From contig CAYOPN010000001.1 of NCBI GenBank assembly GCA_964405835.1, forward strand, positions 58,113 to 122,112: a DNA stretch of 64,000 nucleotides. The letters are read 5' to 3'. The notes beneath the pieces were generated by a model that was not told where the DNA came from, searched no databases, and saw only the letters and a list, made by a program, of their open reading frames with translations. Every line of letters starts with the position of its first letter. Position 1 is the stretch's first letter. Shown one piece after another: positions 11,501 through 26,500 of the stretch. This DNA comes from JAJVIP01 sp964405835 (lineage in GTDB: Bacteria; Elusimicrobiota; Elusimicrobia; F11). The translations under genes and the position numbers were made by a program.

Positions 11501-14500
11501 GGAGAATTCGTGCTCGTCGCGGCCGTGATGGTGAAGTTTGACGTGGCCGTCTTTGCCCGCATCGTAATCACGCGTTCGCCGTTCACCAACGTGTTCGGAT
11601 TGGCCGAAATATATTCTTCGAGCACATCGTTCGAGGTCAACCGCATTTCGGGCATCGTCCCCGAATTCACCAAGTTGTATTGCTCATCAGTGAGACGCAC
11701 CGTGAGCGCGAACGACACGCCAGCCGTTTGATTGGTCGGCGATCCGGTTTTTCCTCCCGTGGTCAAACCAGGGACGTGCGTTTCGCCGGGCAACAGAACG
11801 ATGAACCGGCTCGCCGTGGAGGCATCCACCGAGAACGGACCCGAAACCGACGACGCGAACGTAGTCCCCGGAACCACCTCGTTGGTGTCAACCGCCGTTA
11901 ACGTATGGCCCGCGCCAGCCGTTCGCAGCGTGACGATAAGCTGATCGCTGCTGGTTCCGTCCGCGAACGTGGCCGTGCCCGGATGGGTATCGTACAGATC
12001 AGACGTATCAATCCGAATATTCTCGGTCGCGTGTGTGGGCTGCGGGTTGTAATAATCATCGACCACTTGCACGGTAACCGCGAAAGTCGAACCGGCCACT
12101 TGCGTGGTGGGCGTTCCGGTTTTTCCGGGCGCCCCGGATCCGGGCAGAGGCGTTTCACCGGGCATCAGAACAAACAAACTGGTCGCGGTGCTGGGGGCAA
12201 TGGTCAATACCGACGAAAGCGAACGCGTCCACGGCACACCATGGGCAACCGTGACATCGTCGCCGGCGATGGTGTGGGTACCCGCTTTGACGAGCGTCAT
12301 TTGGAACGAGGCAAACCCGCTGGCCGCAACAATGGGTTTCACCGGTGTCGGGATTTGCACATACGGATCGGAGTTGTTCTCAACCGAAATCTGGATGTCC
12401 GCCGTGTTCGCGCCCGGTGCCGAAGGCGGAACCGCCACGAGGTTGTTAAACATGTCGGCCACGTACACACCAACGTCGATTTCAACGCCCGCTGTTATTG
12501 TGGAGGCGGTTCCGGTTTTTCCGTTCGACGCTCCAGATGAGAACGATTCGCCGGGCAGTACCGTGATGAGTTTTGCGGCGACACCGGGAATAACCGGGAT
12601 GGTGGATGACGTGAACAACGTGTAGCGAAGCGGGTTGGGCGCGTTGTTGTCATCCAAATCGGTGGCGGTCAAGCTCCATCCGCGGGTGCTGATGGTAATA
12701 AGCTTAAAGTTGAATGTTCCGGAACCGTTGGTAACCGAGAAATCGTATGGATCCAAACCGGTTCCGATCCAAGGACCGGTCGATTGATCGAACGGATCGC
12801 TGGAGGTCAGGCGAACCGTGCTTGAGGAACCGGTCAGGTTCCAGAAATTATCGGTGATACGAACCTGGACCGGAATGTTCGCGCCCGCTTGCGCGGAGGT
12901 GGGCGTGCCGGTCACGCCGCGGGCCAGCGCCCCATTTCCGGGCACCGCCGTCTCGCCCGGCAAGACGATTTGCAGGCGCCCCGCCGTCGACGGCGCTACC
13001 GCAAAGCTGGCCGAATTCGCAACCCCGAGGCTCGGCCCCGCCGCGTCGGAATCGGTCGCGGTCACGAAGGTTGCCGCGCGCGCCGTTCTCGGGCTGACCG
13101 TCGTTATTGTGAGAGATCCTCCCGTGATCGCGAAGTTTCCGGGGTTCGTGTCATAGAGATCGTCGGTTGTGATCGCGATCGGGTTCTGGGCGGTGCTGAC
13201 CAGGTTGTAGAAATTGTCCGTTATAAGAACCGTTGTCATAACGCTTTCACCGGCGGTTTGCGACGTTGGGGTTCCGGTGCGGCCGGCCGGCGCCGTCATC
13301 TTTCCGGGCGTATGCGTTTCACCGGGCATGAGGACCAACAGACGCGTGGGCACGGAGTGATTGACATAAACCCAGGTCGAAGTGTCGTTTTGATAAAGAT
13401 TCGTGTAGGGATCGTCGGTCGCCGTCAGCGTCCAGCTCGAGTTCGTATTGAAATAAACGCCAATGGTGGCGTCGCCGCTAACGGGATTTAACGATTGCGG
13501 GTTTCCGCCGAAATACGCGCTTTCGTCATCGTACGGATCGGTCGAAGTAATCCCAACCGTCGGCATCGTGGTACCACGAATGACGTTGTAGAACGCGTCC
13601 GTCAAACGAACTTGTATATCGTACCGGGTGCCCGCGATGGCGTTATCGGGTGTTCCCGTTTTTCCAACCGCGCCATTCGTTGTTAAACCGGGTGAGGCCG
13701 TTTCTCCGGGCAACAGCAATTGCAGTTTCGCCGGAGCGCCGAATGTCACCGGAATGATCGGTGACGTGTTGGGCAACAAGTTCGTCGCTGAATCCGAGGT
13801 GCTCGAAACGGTGATCGTCCAACCCGGCGCTTCGTTCTCGGTCTGGAAATAAACCGAGAAAATGGTGGTTCCCGCGGTCAGGTTCAAGGCGCTGGGGATC
13901 GGCGCGTTGACGTCGTCAAACGCAAGTTGGGCTTTCGCGTTCGGCTGGACCAAGTTGTAATAATTGTCCACCGCACGAACCGTAACATTGAACGGCACGC
14001 CCGCCGGGAACGAGGTCTGACCGTTCCCTGTGTTGCCGTCGTAATCCGGCGAACCGGAACGTCCGCCGTTCCCGTTATAAGGCGGTTTTCCAGGAACCGC
14101 GGTCTCTCCCGGCACCAACACTTGGAATTGCGTGGCCGTGTTGGGATTCACTTGAATGCTGGCCCCGTTTGCCGTGGGGTTCGACAACGCCTGCCCGCTC
14201 GTCCGCTGCGCGGTGAAAATCGCCGACGCGGTGGCGGTGTACAACGTGTAATGGAAATTGGTCGTCCCGTTCGCCAACGCGACCGTTTGCGATGAAGAAT
14301 ACGCATCCGAATTTGTCAATTGAACCGACAAGCTTGCCGACGGGACAATGTTCCAGTTGCTATCCACGACGTTCACGATCACGCGGCTGGAAACACCGGC
14401 CACCCATGCATGGGCTGTTCCGGTTTTTCCGGTGGGCGTTCCCGGGGCCGCCGTTTCACCGGGCAACAACACCTGCAACTTGACCGCGCTGCCGGGATTG

Positions 14501-17500
14501 GTGGGCAACCACGTAGACGTGAACGCGCTGAACCCGGCGCCACCGTCATCCACCGTCAATGTCCACCCGACGCTATTGGACGTATTGAACGTCCACGCCA
14601 TCGTCGTCGCTCCCGAAATAAGCGTAACGGATCTCGGATCTGCCAAGTCGTTGGGATCGGTGGACACAAGCGTCATGTTGATCGGCTCATCGGTCGTCTT
14701 GTTCCAATAAGCGTCCGTCGCGCGGATTCGCACGTTAAACGGGGTGCCCGCCACGAAGGGCTGCGCACCGTTTCCGTTGTTCCCATCCACGTCAGGCACA
14801 CCCGTCATGCCGCGCCCGCCGTTCAGATAATTTCCCGGCACGGCGGTTTCGCCCGGCACGAGCATTTGGAACCGGTCCGTGACGGCGGGGTTCATCGGAA
14901 TGCTTCCCGAATAACCGCTCGTCAGCGCGGGCGCGGTGGCGATAATGATCGTTTCTTTTTGAGATCCCGCGGTTGTTTCGGCGGTCACAAGATAGATGTC
15001 AAACGTTGTGGTGCCTGAAATCAAATTCTTCGCGATCGGCCGCGTCGGCTGGCTGTACACGTCATCATCCGCGGCGTCGGCGTTCCCGATCAGCGTCAAG
15101 GCGACCAACGCGTCGGTAGCGGTCACGATATTGAAATGCTGGTCCACAGCGCGGACGGTGACGGTGAAGGTTGAGCCGGCCGTCTGGGCGCTGGGAATAT
15201 CGTCTGATTTTCCAACCGGATTCCCTTCCTCGCTTGTTTCCCCCGGCGCCAAAACAAGCAACCGCTGCAATGCTCCCGCCGTGACGGGGATCCACGTTGA
15301 ACGTCCGATCGAATAATTATCGCCGGAATTGGTGGATGCGGTGATTTGCCATCCGGTCGAGGTGCTGCGCGTGACGAGGAACGTGTCGTAAAACACCGTT
15401 TGGCCGCTTGGGTTTCCGTCGGCACCGGTTTGTTTTTGACCGAGCAGCGCAAGGTCGTCATAAGGATCGTTGGCCGAAATCACCACGAACGTATTTTCCG
15501 AGGTGGCACGGTTGAAATACGCGTCGACGAGATTCACGGTCACGTTGAACGTGCTGCCGGCGACAAAAGACTGAATGCCGCCGGTGATCAAATCGCCGTC
15601 TGGCAATCCGGTCTTGCCGCCGTTTTCGCCGGAATCGTACGGCGGCTTTCCAGGCTCCGCGGTCTCGCCGGGCATCAACACCTGCAGCATCGCGGCCGGA
15701 CCGGACACCACGGAAACCGTGGCGGAAACAAAATCATAAATAGATGGCGACAAATGGCTTGGCGGCGTGGATGTGCGAACTGACCAAGGGCCGGGCGCGG
15801 TGTGGAAACGCACGGTAAACGTGGTTGTTCCGTTCAACAATGTCCGGGTTGAGGGATGGTTGTCGTAGATATCGGTGGTCTCGATTTGAACCTGCGGCGT
15901 CAAATCGGTTTTCACGTTATAAAACCGGTCCGTTAAATTAACGGTAACTATGTACGGCTGCCCGGCCGTCGCCGTCGTCGGCGTGCCGCTCAAACCACGC
16001 GCGTTATTGGCGGTAAGACCGGCAACCGGCGTCTCGCCCGGCAACACCAATTGCAAACGGTCCGTGGTGGTCGCGATAACAACCACCGCGGGCGACGTGT
16101 CCGGGAACGCCGAATACGCGGAGGCGGCAATGGTGGTGGCCAGCACGTTCCAACCGGGGTTGTTATTCGCGCGCTGGAACGTCATCGTGAAACTCGCCGA
16201 TCCGTTGATCGCCAACGTTTGCTGGGCTGGCGACACCGTGGCGTAGGACGTTGCAAGGGTTGTTTGCAAACGCACGGTGGGCTGTGTGGCCTGTGGAACA
16301 CGGTTGTAATAATTGTCCGTTAAGTTAACAGTAACCGCATAATTGTCGCCGGCCGCAACCGCGCTTGGCGTTCCGGTTTTCCCATTGGAAGAGCCGGGGT
16401 TGGCCGCTTCCCCGGGCAGCAACACTTGCAAGCGCGTCCCCGTGTTCGGATTCACCGGAATCGCGCTCGACGTGCTGGTTGCCAGCCCCAATCCATTCAC
16501 GTAAAGAACCTGAGGAGAGAACGTGGCGGTTGACGTTAACAGCGTAATTGGAACCGGCGATGCGTTTTCGCCGGAGGAAAGACCAAAGGTTTGCGAAACC
16601 GGCAACCCATACGGATCGGCCATCGTCACCGTCACCGAACCGTTTGTTGAAACGTTGTTGAAATACGCATCCACCGCGCGAACGCTGCCGGTAGAAAGAT
16701 TGAACGTCACGCCGGCAATCTGCGTGTTCGGCGCGCCGATTTTTCCAGTGGCCGTGCCGGGTGCGCGCGTCTCGCCGGGAACCAAGATCACCAGCTGGGT
16801 CATCGCGCCCGCCGTGATGGGGATAACCGACGACGTGCTGTTGTTAAATCCATAACCATTGGCGACACCGCTCGAAACGATAAGCCATCCCGGCGCCGTG
16901 TTTTGCGTCCGCAATTGAACCGTGCCGGTATAGAGCCCGCTCGCCGTCGGCGCGCCGGACACCAAAGGAACTGCAACGTTGGGATCGGTGGCAATCAATC
17001 GAATCTCAGGAGCGCCCACCGATGGGGACTCAATCAAGTTCCAATAATTATCCACCACGCGCACGGTGACCGGAATGTTCTGGCCGGCGGCGAAGGTGCC
17101 CACGGAGCCTGTTTTTCCGCCGGTCGGCCACAAAGCGCTACCCGGCAGCGGTGTTTCGCCTCCCACCAATATCTGCAAATTGCGCACCGTATCGTCGTCA
17201 TCGACACCGGCCGCCACCGACTGGCTAGCGAATCCGGTCGCGCTCGCCGTCGATGTCGTTACCGTCTTATCGCCGGTTTCACCGGCATCATCGGTGCGTT
17301 CAGTAACGAACACATGCGAATACACCGACGTGCCATGAACCAACGTCGCGCTCCGCGGATCGTTCGCGTCATAAGCGTCATCGGTCGTGAACGTGATGGT
17401 CGAACCGATGTCCAAGATGTTGCCCCAGGTGTCCGTTCCGTCGAGGGTGATAGTGAGCGGCGTTCCCGCAATGAAATCTCCATCCGGGGCCGGACCCGAG

Positions 17501-20500
17501 ATCGTTCCGGATTTTCCGGCCACCGTTCCGGGCGCGCGCGCTTGACCCGGGAACAGCATGCGAATCTTGCGAGGACCGACAGTGTCCGGATAGAGCGTTA
17601 ACTCCGGCGTGTCATAGTTTGGATTGGTCAAACCGGTTATGGTGACGCTAAAGGTGTGGGTCGAACCGTTATAGTCAACCGCTTTAAAGAGCGTTGATGA
17701 ATAGGTCGTCGCACCGCTCACCAGATGGAGAACGCCAACCCCCGACGGATTGATATCGGCCGGCGCGCTCAGCGTCACCGTTGCCACCGAGACCGCCTGG
17801 TTCCAATACGCGTCGGTGGCGTAAACGGTCACATTGAACGGCGTTCCCGCCACTTGCGTGTCGGGCGTTCCGTCTTTTCCGCCGGTGCCGGCCCCGATCG
17901 TATAAGGTGGCTGGCCGGATTTGTAGGTTTCGCCGGGCAGGACCACCAACGCCCGGTTCGCGGCGCCGGCCGTGATCGGAATATTCGCAACGGTCGAGGT
18001 GGAATACAGGCCCTCAATGTGATAGGCGCTCATCGTTTGATTGCCGGCCTGCAGCATTCGCACCGCAAAGGATGTCGTGCCGTTCACGAGCGTGCGGGTA
18101 GTCCCTTCGGTGTCGTAGGGATCCGACGTCGAGAAATACGAGTTGCCCGACGCGTTAGCGGCCGTGTTGTACCAATTGTCCACCGCCGTCAACGTCGCCA
18201 CCCACACCGCGCCGGCAACGGCCCCGGACAACGACCCGGATTTTCCGCTGTTTGCAATGTCCCCCGGCACGTGCGTTTGGCCGGGCAAAATCAGGTGCAA
18301 CCGCGTCGGATTATTGGACCTTACCACCGCGTTGGCTGACGTGGCCGGGCTCAAAAAGATCCCAAAGCTGGTCGACACGTTCACGTTCCAGCCCGATGGA
18401 TTGGCCGTGAAAAACGTTTGCATGAACACGGTGGCGCCGGCCAACAAATCCTGTTCTTGTGACGTGGGCTGATCATAAGGGTCGGTCGTCGTCATTGTTA
18501 CCTTCGGCGTCGCGCCGGTCACCAAGTTGAAATAGTCGTCGGTCGCGCGCACCGTTACGGAGTACGCGACGCCGGCCACGAAATCATCGATGTTCCCAGG
18601 AAACGCGTCGCCGTTGACGCTGTTGTTTGCGTCCGCGTCAGGCGATCCGGTTTTGCCGGTCGGCGAACCGGGCACCGCGGTTTCGCCCGGCAACAACACT
18701 TGCAAACGCGACGCGTTGTTCGCGTTCACCACAAAAGATGTGGAAGTCGCCGTGCTGTATTCGACACCCGAACCGTAGGTGGCTTCGTTGACCGTCAACA
18801 CCGCCGTGCCGGTGGCGCGGCGGATCGACACGTTCACCGTCGCGCTGCCCGAATTAAGCGTGAACGACGCCGCCGGCGAATAAGTCGGGTACAGCGTCGA
18901 ATTGGCGGAAACCGTGACGAGCGGGTTATCGGCGTCGGCAACCTTGTTATAGAAACGGTCGACCGCGATCACGGTGACCGGGAACACGTCGCCGGTCCGC
19001 GGCGCGGCATAGCCAAGGACCGTGGTGAAATTCGGCGTTCCGCTGCGGCCCGCCGGCGCCGATGTTTTACCGGGCTCGAATTGCTCGCCCGGCAAAACGA
19101 TCAACAGATGGTGCGCGTTCGCCGAATTGGGGTCGGCCTCCACCGGCACCGGGCCCGCAACGGTTGAAACATAAACGGGGCCCGATCGCGTCGACGCGGC
19201 CACGAACCAACCGGTATCGTTTTGACGCTGGAACTGATGCACATAGGTTGTTTCGTAATTGCCGGCGCCTTGATTGATGGTCGCGCTGTTGTCGGGATCG
19301 GGTGTGTCATAAGGATCCGTCGTCGTCAATTGCAAGCCCACGTTTGAGGATGTGTTGCCCACCGCGTTCCAATAATCATCGGTCAACCGCACTTTGATGG
19401 AATAGTCCTCGCCCGCGGTTGCCGTCGTGATTGATCCGGTTTTTCCGCTGGAGGTTCCCGGCGCCGCGGTTTCACCGGGCAACAAAATTTGGATCCGCGC
19501 GGAGGCCGCAGCCTGAATATTGAGGTTCGGCGTTTGGCCCGAGGCCAATCCGCTGGCGGAAGCGGTCAACGTTTGGGTGACCGGGGAAGCATTGGCGTCT
19601 TGCGCGGTCCGGAAAATGGCCGTGAACCCGGTGGTTCCGCCGACCAGTGATCGGGTGAGAGGCGTTGCGTTGTTCGGCGTTCCGTTCACATCGGACGAAA
19701 GCAACGTCACCGTCGCATCGGTGGATATCAAGTTGTGATAATTGTCCACCGCATTGACGGTCAACGCATACCCGCTTCCGGCCACGAAATCTTGAACGCC
19801 ATCGTTGCTATCGTCATTTTCATCCGGAGTTCCTGTTTTGCCGGCCAATCCGCCGCTTCCCTGCCAGTTGGCCGGACGGCCCGGTGCGGCATCTTCGCCG
19901 GGCATCAACACCTGCAATTGCGTCAGCGTGTTGGGTATTACCGTGAAGAAAGAAGAGTTGTTCGCCGTGTAGGCGCCACTCAACGGTTCCTCGGCGCGGA
20001 GCCGGTGGCTCAACGCCGATCCCGCGGTGCGCAAGGTCACGGTGCTCGTGAACACCGCGCGGTAGACACCGCCGCTCAAGGTCATCTGGCGGCTGGACGG
20101 CAGAATCGCGTAGGTATCCACCGACTCCGGCGCCGTCAATACAACCCACGGCAAAGGACCCGATGTAATGGGGTTCCAATAATCATCCACCAGTCGCACT
20201 TCCACACCCGGCGCTCCAATGGCCACGCCGGCAACCTGATCGGCGGGGGTTCCACTTTTTCCGCCCGTCGGATGCACATTCGATCCCGGCAGCGGCGTTT
20301 CTCCCGGCAAGATGACTTGATAATGCTCGGCGGCCGCCGGACTGATCGTAATGCCTGTGATGGTCTGGCTTGATACCGCGGGCGTGGTGACGTTGTAAGC
20401 CCAAACCGACATGGTGCCGGCCCGACGAGGCTGGAATGTCGAATAAATTCGTTGCCCCAATGTCAGGGGTCCCGTCGCGTGGAACAGCGCATAGGGGTCG

Positions 20501-23500
20501 TTGCTTTCGATATCCACGTCATTTCCGGCGTTCGTGTTGTACAACGGACCAAGGCCTTTGTTGTGGTTCCAATAATTGTCAACGGCTTGCACGGTCAACG
20601 CATAAGCGGACCCTGCGGTGCCGCCGACCGGCGCGCCGGAATTCGTTTTTCCGGACCCCGACGGATCGGAACCTTCCACGGCCGTTTGGTTGGAAGCCAA
20701 CACACGCAATTTCACGATATCGCTCGGCCATGTCGCCACCCAGGTGGAGACGTCCGCCGTGTAGAGACCTCCTCCATCCGTGGTCACTTGCCACCCGATG
20801 TTATTGCGCGCCGGACCCGTATTGGCGGAGAAGGGATTGTTGGATGTTACGAACGTGATCGTCGTTTGACGAACACCGCTCACCAGCGAAATGACCTGGG
20901 GATCGAATGCGAAGGTCTCATCGTTCGGATCGTTGGTGGTCAGCGTAATGGTCGGCATCACCGCGCCCGCGGTAATCAAATTGTAGAAGCGATCAACCAA
21001 ACGAACGGCTACCGTCGATCCAATGCCCGCGTATTGCGGATTGGGCGTTCCGGTTTTTCCACCATTCTGTTGAGCGTAGGGCGGCAACCCGGGCACCGCG
21101 GTTTCGCCGGAGAACAACAATTGAATGCGGATCTGCGCGTTGTCGGTGTCCGCCTGAACCGTGAAAGACTCCGAGGTATAGCTGTTGTTGGTAACGGCGC
21201 CGGTCGCCTGAACCACTTGTGATCCGGCGGTCACCGGTGTCAGCGTGAAACCGGTGGTTCCGGAAACCAGGGCTCGGGACGACGGCGTTACGTCATACGA
21301 ATCGTTCGGCAGGTTCGCGTACACCACCGCACTCGCCGCCGGATCCAAGTTGTAATACTGGTCAACGCCATAAACGGTCACCGCCAAGCTTTGTCCCGCA
21401 TAAACCTGGGAGATCGAACCCGTCTTTCCAAATGGCGCCACATTGTATTTTCCCTGTGTGCGAGATTGGCCGGGCATAACAGCAACCAACCGATCGGCGG
21501 GCCGTGGATTAATAACAATTGTGTTCGACGTTCCTGATTCGCCGGCCCCGGTGGCCGACACCGTTTGATTGCCGGCCGTTGTCATGGTGACGTTCACGGT
21601 GGCCGTGCCTGCGGATATCGCCGTCGATCCCGGATCGGTGTCGTACGCATCGGAGGTGGTCACGGTAACGGTAGGAGCCGATGACGGCACCACGTTCCAA
21701 TATTTGTCCACCACTTTAATTTGAGCGACCACCGTGTTGCCGGCCGAGGTCGGCGTCGGATTGTTTTGCCGGCCATCTCCGTCGGGCGTCGGGCTCTCGC
21801 CCGGTACGTAGGTTTGACCCGCCAAAACCACCATCAGCCGTTCGGCGGCCGCCGGATTCACCGTCACATTATTTTGCAAACCAAAAATGGAAGGATCTAT
21901 GGAGTCCTCCGACCGAACTTGGCGGGAACCGGCCAATCGGAAACGCACGGCGGAGCTGAATGTGTGAATGCCGGCATCCCCGCTCGTGAACGTGTAATTT
22001 TTCGGCAAGCCGTAAAGATCGTCCACCGTATCGTCCGAGTCGGGCGTTTCAGTGCCGCCGGGAGCGGAGAAAATCACGGTGCCCTGGTAACCGGTCGCGC
22101 GGAAGCCGTCTTCATCAATCGCCTCAACGGTGATGTCGTGATCGAATCCGGCGTTTTGGCCGTCGCTGAGGCCGGTCACCACAAAGCTCGCGGCCGGCGC
22201 GGCGATTTGGAATTTGGGCCCAGGCGTCATGGAGTTCTGCACATTCCCGGCGTTATCCAGCGCGCGCACCCACACGACGTAAAACTTTCCTTTGGTCCAA
22301 TTATTGACCAGTCCAAGATACGTCCAGTTCCCAAACCCGTCCATCGAATCGGCATTCACCCAGGTTTGTCCGCCGCCCGTGGCAACCCAGGTGGATCCGT
22401 TCCAGAAATAATCTTCCGCGCCCCACGAACCGAACGAAACAGGGCCGGAACCGGCCACCGGCGTCTCATCGCGCAACACCAAAATCTGAGCCTTGCCTTG
22501 ATGCCAACCCAATGTGGATTTCACGCCGGAACCGGTGCCGTTGATTCCCGAAGTGAAACCGGGATCGCTGGCGGTGCCGAAAATGGTTTCGGTGGGCTGG
22601 CCGGTATAGTCGTTGGGCGGGTTAACGACGCCCGATAAAGGATTCTGTCCATCCAGCAAGAAGCGGTTTCCGGATCCCGGGGTTTCCATGTTGCCGATGG
22701 TGTCCGACGCCGAGGATTTCACGACGTAATGATGCCCATGAACAAAACTCAAACCTCCGGATGTGTAGGTCCAGCTGGAGGTGAACAACTGCGTGACATC
22801 CAGAAATATTTCGGCCGTCGCGCTGAAGGTGGAACCGTTGTAGTACTTGGCACCGCCCGACGCATCTTCATCCACGATGGAAATTTGCACATTGTTTAAG
22901 GGAGATGTCGCGTCGACAGCCGTTCCCGAGAGAACCGTCAGACCGGCGGCCGTATAAGCGCGATCGTTGAGCGGGTTGCTGGGAGCTGACGCGGGCGGCG
23001 TGTTGTCAAACACGAATGTTTTCGTGGACGTCTCGAGCGCGGTGTTGCCCGCGGTATCGATGGCGCGCGTCACCATGTAATACGTCGTGCCGGAGGTCCA
23101 CATGATCGGCGGCGTGGTGAAGTTGGTGTCGCTGTAATCCCAATAGAACAGGCTTCCCCCTTGGCTCACGCTGTTCGAAACCAGGTTCCAAACGACAGGG
23201 GTTTCCCACGCGTCCGAGCCGCCGTTCCAATGCTCGGTGGTTCCGGCGGTGACCCTGTAAATTTTTAACCGGGTTTCGGCAATGTTTCGCGGCGCAAGAC
23301 CGTCCTGGACCGTTCCATGAATGCTGGCCATCGTGCGGTGCGTCGAACCGGAGACGGGGTAAGTCGTGATGCTGACCGGAGCGATGTCATCGTAAGTGAA
23401 TGTCACCGTCGAATAACTGGAAGAATAGTTGCCCGCTTCGTCCAGGCCGCGCGCGTTAAGAACATAGGTCTGCGCCGCCCAGGTGGGCAAGGTGCTATAC

Positions 23501-26500
23501 GTCCAGTTAACTGTCGCCGAAGTGGCCGCCGATCCGGTGGCGACCACCCACGTGTCAGCGGACGCCACGAACGCGGAACCGTTCCAATATTCATTGCTCC
23601 CGTTGCGCAAGCGGAGCTCCACGCGTTTGGTATTGAAGTTGTCCTGGGCGGTTCCCGAAAGTACCGTGATGCTCGGATAAAGTTGGTTATTTACCGGATA
23701 TTCCACGGCCACGCCCGGCACGGTGATATCGTAACGGAACACGATGCCGGCCGAGATCGTCTGCTGGACATTGCCCGGGATATCGGTGGCGCGCGAACGA
23801 ACGCGGTATTGCCCATCCGCGGTCAGACGGTTATCCGGCGGCAAACCGGAATCCAAATGGAACCCGCGCGGGTGGCTTCCCAGCGGCCCATCAACGGTGG
23901 CCGTTGGAGAAATATAGAGCGGACCGGAGCCGCTCCAACTGTTGCTGCCGGAATTCCACCAGTTGCTGTCGGAAAGACGCTGAATTGATACCTCCACCGT
24001 TTGGATATCGTTGAGGTCGTCGGCGGTTCCGGAAACGGTGGTGAATTGCCCGAACCGGACGAACGCGCCGTTCGCCGGAACCATGACTTCGGATTGCGGT
24101 TCGGTTTTGTCCCACGTGAACCCGCTGACCGCCGCCGGCTGTTGGTTTCCGGCAACGTCGATGGCGTAAACATTCACCGTGTAATCGCGCCCGGTGGTGA
24201 GCTTGTTGGAGTCGAACGGCCATGTCCACGTCGTCCACACGCCCGCCGATTGGGGCGTGGTCAAATAAAATACTTTGGCCCCGTCCACCAGTGAGAACGT
24301 GCTCCCCGTTTGATCCCACCACAACATCGTGGTGTCGTCGCGAACCGTGATATAGACGGCGGAGGAGACAAATTCTTCGGTCGTGCTCCCGGCGAAATTC
24401 GTTAAGGCGGAAATAATGGCGCCATTGGCCGGGGACGTGACCGTGGCGGTGGGATATTGAACGTCGTAGACGAACACCGCGCTTGAGATCGTCACTTCGG
24501 TGTTCGGCGTCGGCACCACATTGTCCGACGCTCGAACGCGAATCAAATACGCCTGGCCGTGTTTGTAGGTTGGCGATGTCAACGTCCACGTCGAGTTGGT
24601 GGCGGCGAGCGCGCTGGCGCTATAGAACGTTTCGCTCCCAGCGGTAAACGTGGAAGCACCCGCCCACCAAGCGCCCGCCGGGACGAATTCCCGGATGCTG
24701 AGGCCGACCTGCCCGGCCGAGGTGATTTGAGAAATGGCATCCGTGCTCGTTCCGGAAATTGTCGGCAACGAATTGAAGTAGCTCGTCGTGCCCATAACGG
24801 GCCGCGTGATACGGGAAACGGGCAGGCCTTTATCAACAACGATGGTGTTGGAATCGGTGCCGATCGTGAAGTTCGAATTTGTTCCGTTCGAGGTCGGCCC
24901 CTGGTTCGCCGGCACGGCCAAGTCCTTCGCGCGCACCTGCACAAGGTACGTCGTCCCGCTAATAAGCGCGCCCGTGAGGCTCCCGTTCGTATAGCTCCAC
25001 GAGGTGGGCGTGCCGCCGTTCGCGTTGGCCCACGCCGCGTTCGAATCCGCCTGATTGAAAGACGATCCGCCCCACCAGCTTCCCCCCACTTCCAAAATAC
25101 GGACTTGCACGCCGCCGGACGCCAACACTTCAAGCCCCGCGGTCGCATCGAACGCGTTGCCCGAAATCGTGTTGAGCTCGGAACGGAACGTGGAAGAAAG
25201 CGGCGCCGACAACGATGCGGTCGGTTTTGTCACGTCGAAGAATGTTTGGATCTGCGCCGGGAGCGCGGACTCGGTGTTGCCGGCCCCATCGACCGCCATG
25301 CTGCGGAACAAATATTTTAATCCCGAGGTGTAGGGGACGCTCGCGTTGTAAGCCCATTCCGTCGTGCCCGTGGTCAAGTTGAAATACTCGGTAGCGGCCG
25401 CGAAGCTCGCCCCATTGAAATAGTCGGTGGTGCCGCCCGTCACCTGCCCCACCGAAACGTACACGTACGAAACGCCCACTTTGTTGTCGGACGCGGTTCC
25501 GGAGATTTGCGGGATCGTCGAACGCACCTGCGTTCCATCGGGGAACGTCACGCGGCTTTCCGGGGCGCTACTGTCAAACGTGAAAGTCAGGGTGCTGATG
25601 TTCGGGGTGAAGACGTCTTGCACATTCGTGGCCTTGTCGGTCGCCCGAGCGCGAATCGAATAGGCGTGCCCATCAACGAACGGAATGCCGGTCGCAAACC
25701 ACGTGGTGAAGCTGTTTGTTGTGGTCACGGTGAAATACGTTTCCGATCCCTGGTCGAAAGCTCCATTGATACCGCCCGCGTACCAGGCGCCGGTGTCGAC
25801 CCAAATCGCCAATTCAACCGCTTGAACGCCGGACAACCCCGTGTTATCGGAAACGGTTCCTGAAATAAACGGCAACGACGACAATTGCGCGTTGACCGAG
25901 GGCCGTGTGATGCGGGCTGTCGGCGACGAAATATCGTACGTGAAATTCGTTGCGGTGCGCAGCGGTTCGACGTTGCCGGCCCGGTCGACGGCGCGCATGC
26001 GCACTTGATACGCCAAACCGTCTTGGAGCGTCGGGCGCGTGGACGTCCACACATTCGGATTGGAGAACGCCATTGCGTTAAAGAGTTCGCCCGCCGAATT
26101 AAAGGTCGAAGCGCCGACATTCCAATATAGCCCGCTAACGCTTTCGCGAATGGAATAGGAAACGCTCTGCACGCGACTGCCCGCGGCCTCATCTTCGGCC
26201 GTTCCAGAAATCAACGGCAGAGGATTCGTCGACGCGTTGTAATACTGGTTGTTCACGGGCGCCACAACCGTGGAGGTTCCGTATTGCGTGTCGTACGTAA
26301 ACGCGTTCGACGACGTTCCCACCGCAAACGAAATCTGTGTATTTCCGGGGAGATCGGTCGCACGGATCCAGGCGCGATACACCTGGTTGTGCGCCCAGAT
26401 TTGCGTTTCATTTCCAAGCACATACGACCAATTCGGCAAGCTGGCCGTTGAAACGATAATGGCGGTGGCCGTGGTTCCCCACGCGCCGAACCCGTCCGCC

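Noticed and set aside
11450..21855. LPGET as sortase sorting signals
   Set aside because: The motif is repeated internally, is not followed by a hydrophobic helix and basic tail, and the neighbouring genes indicate a diderm; it is a repeat border.
21721..22638. Plus-strand 305-codon frame opposite the giant gene
   Set aside because: The giant gene's repeats read clearly on the other strand; the frame has no motif, biased composition (R, H, G) and no ribosome-binding site that stands out.
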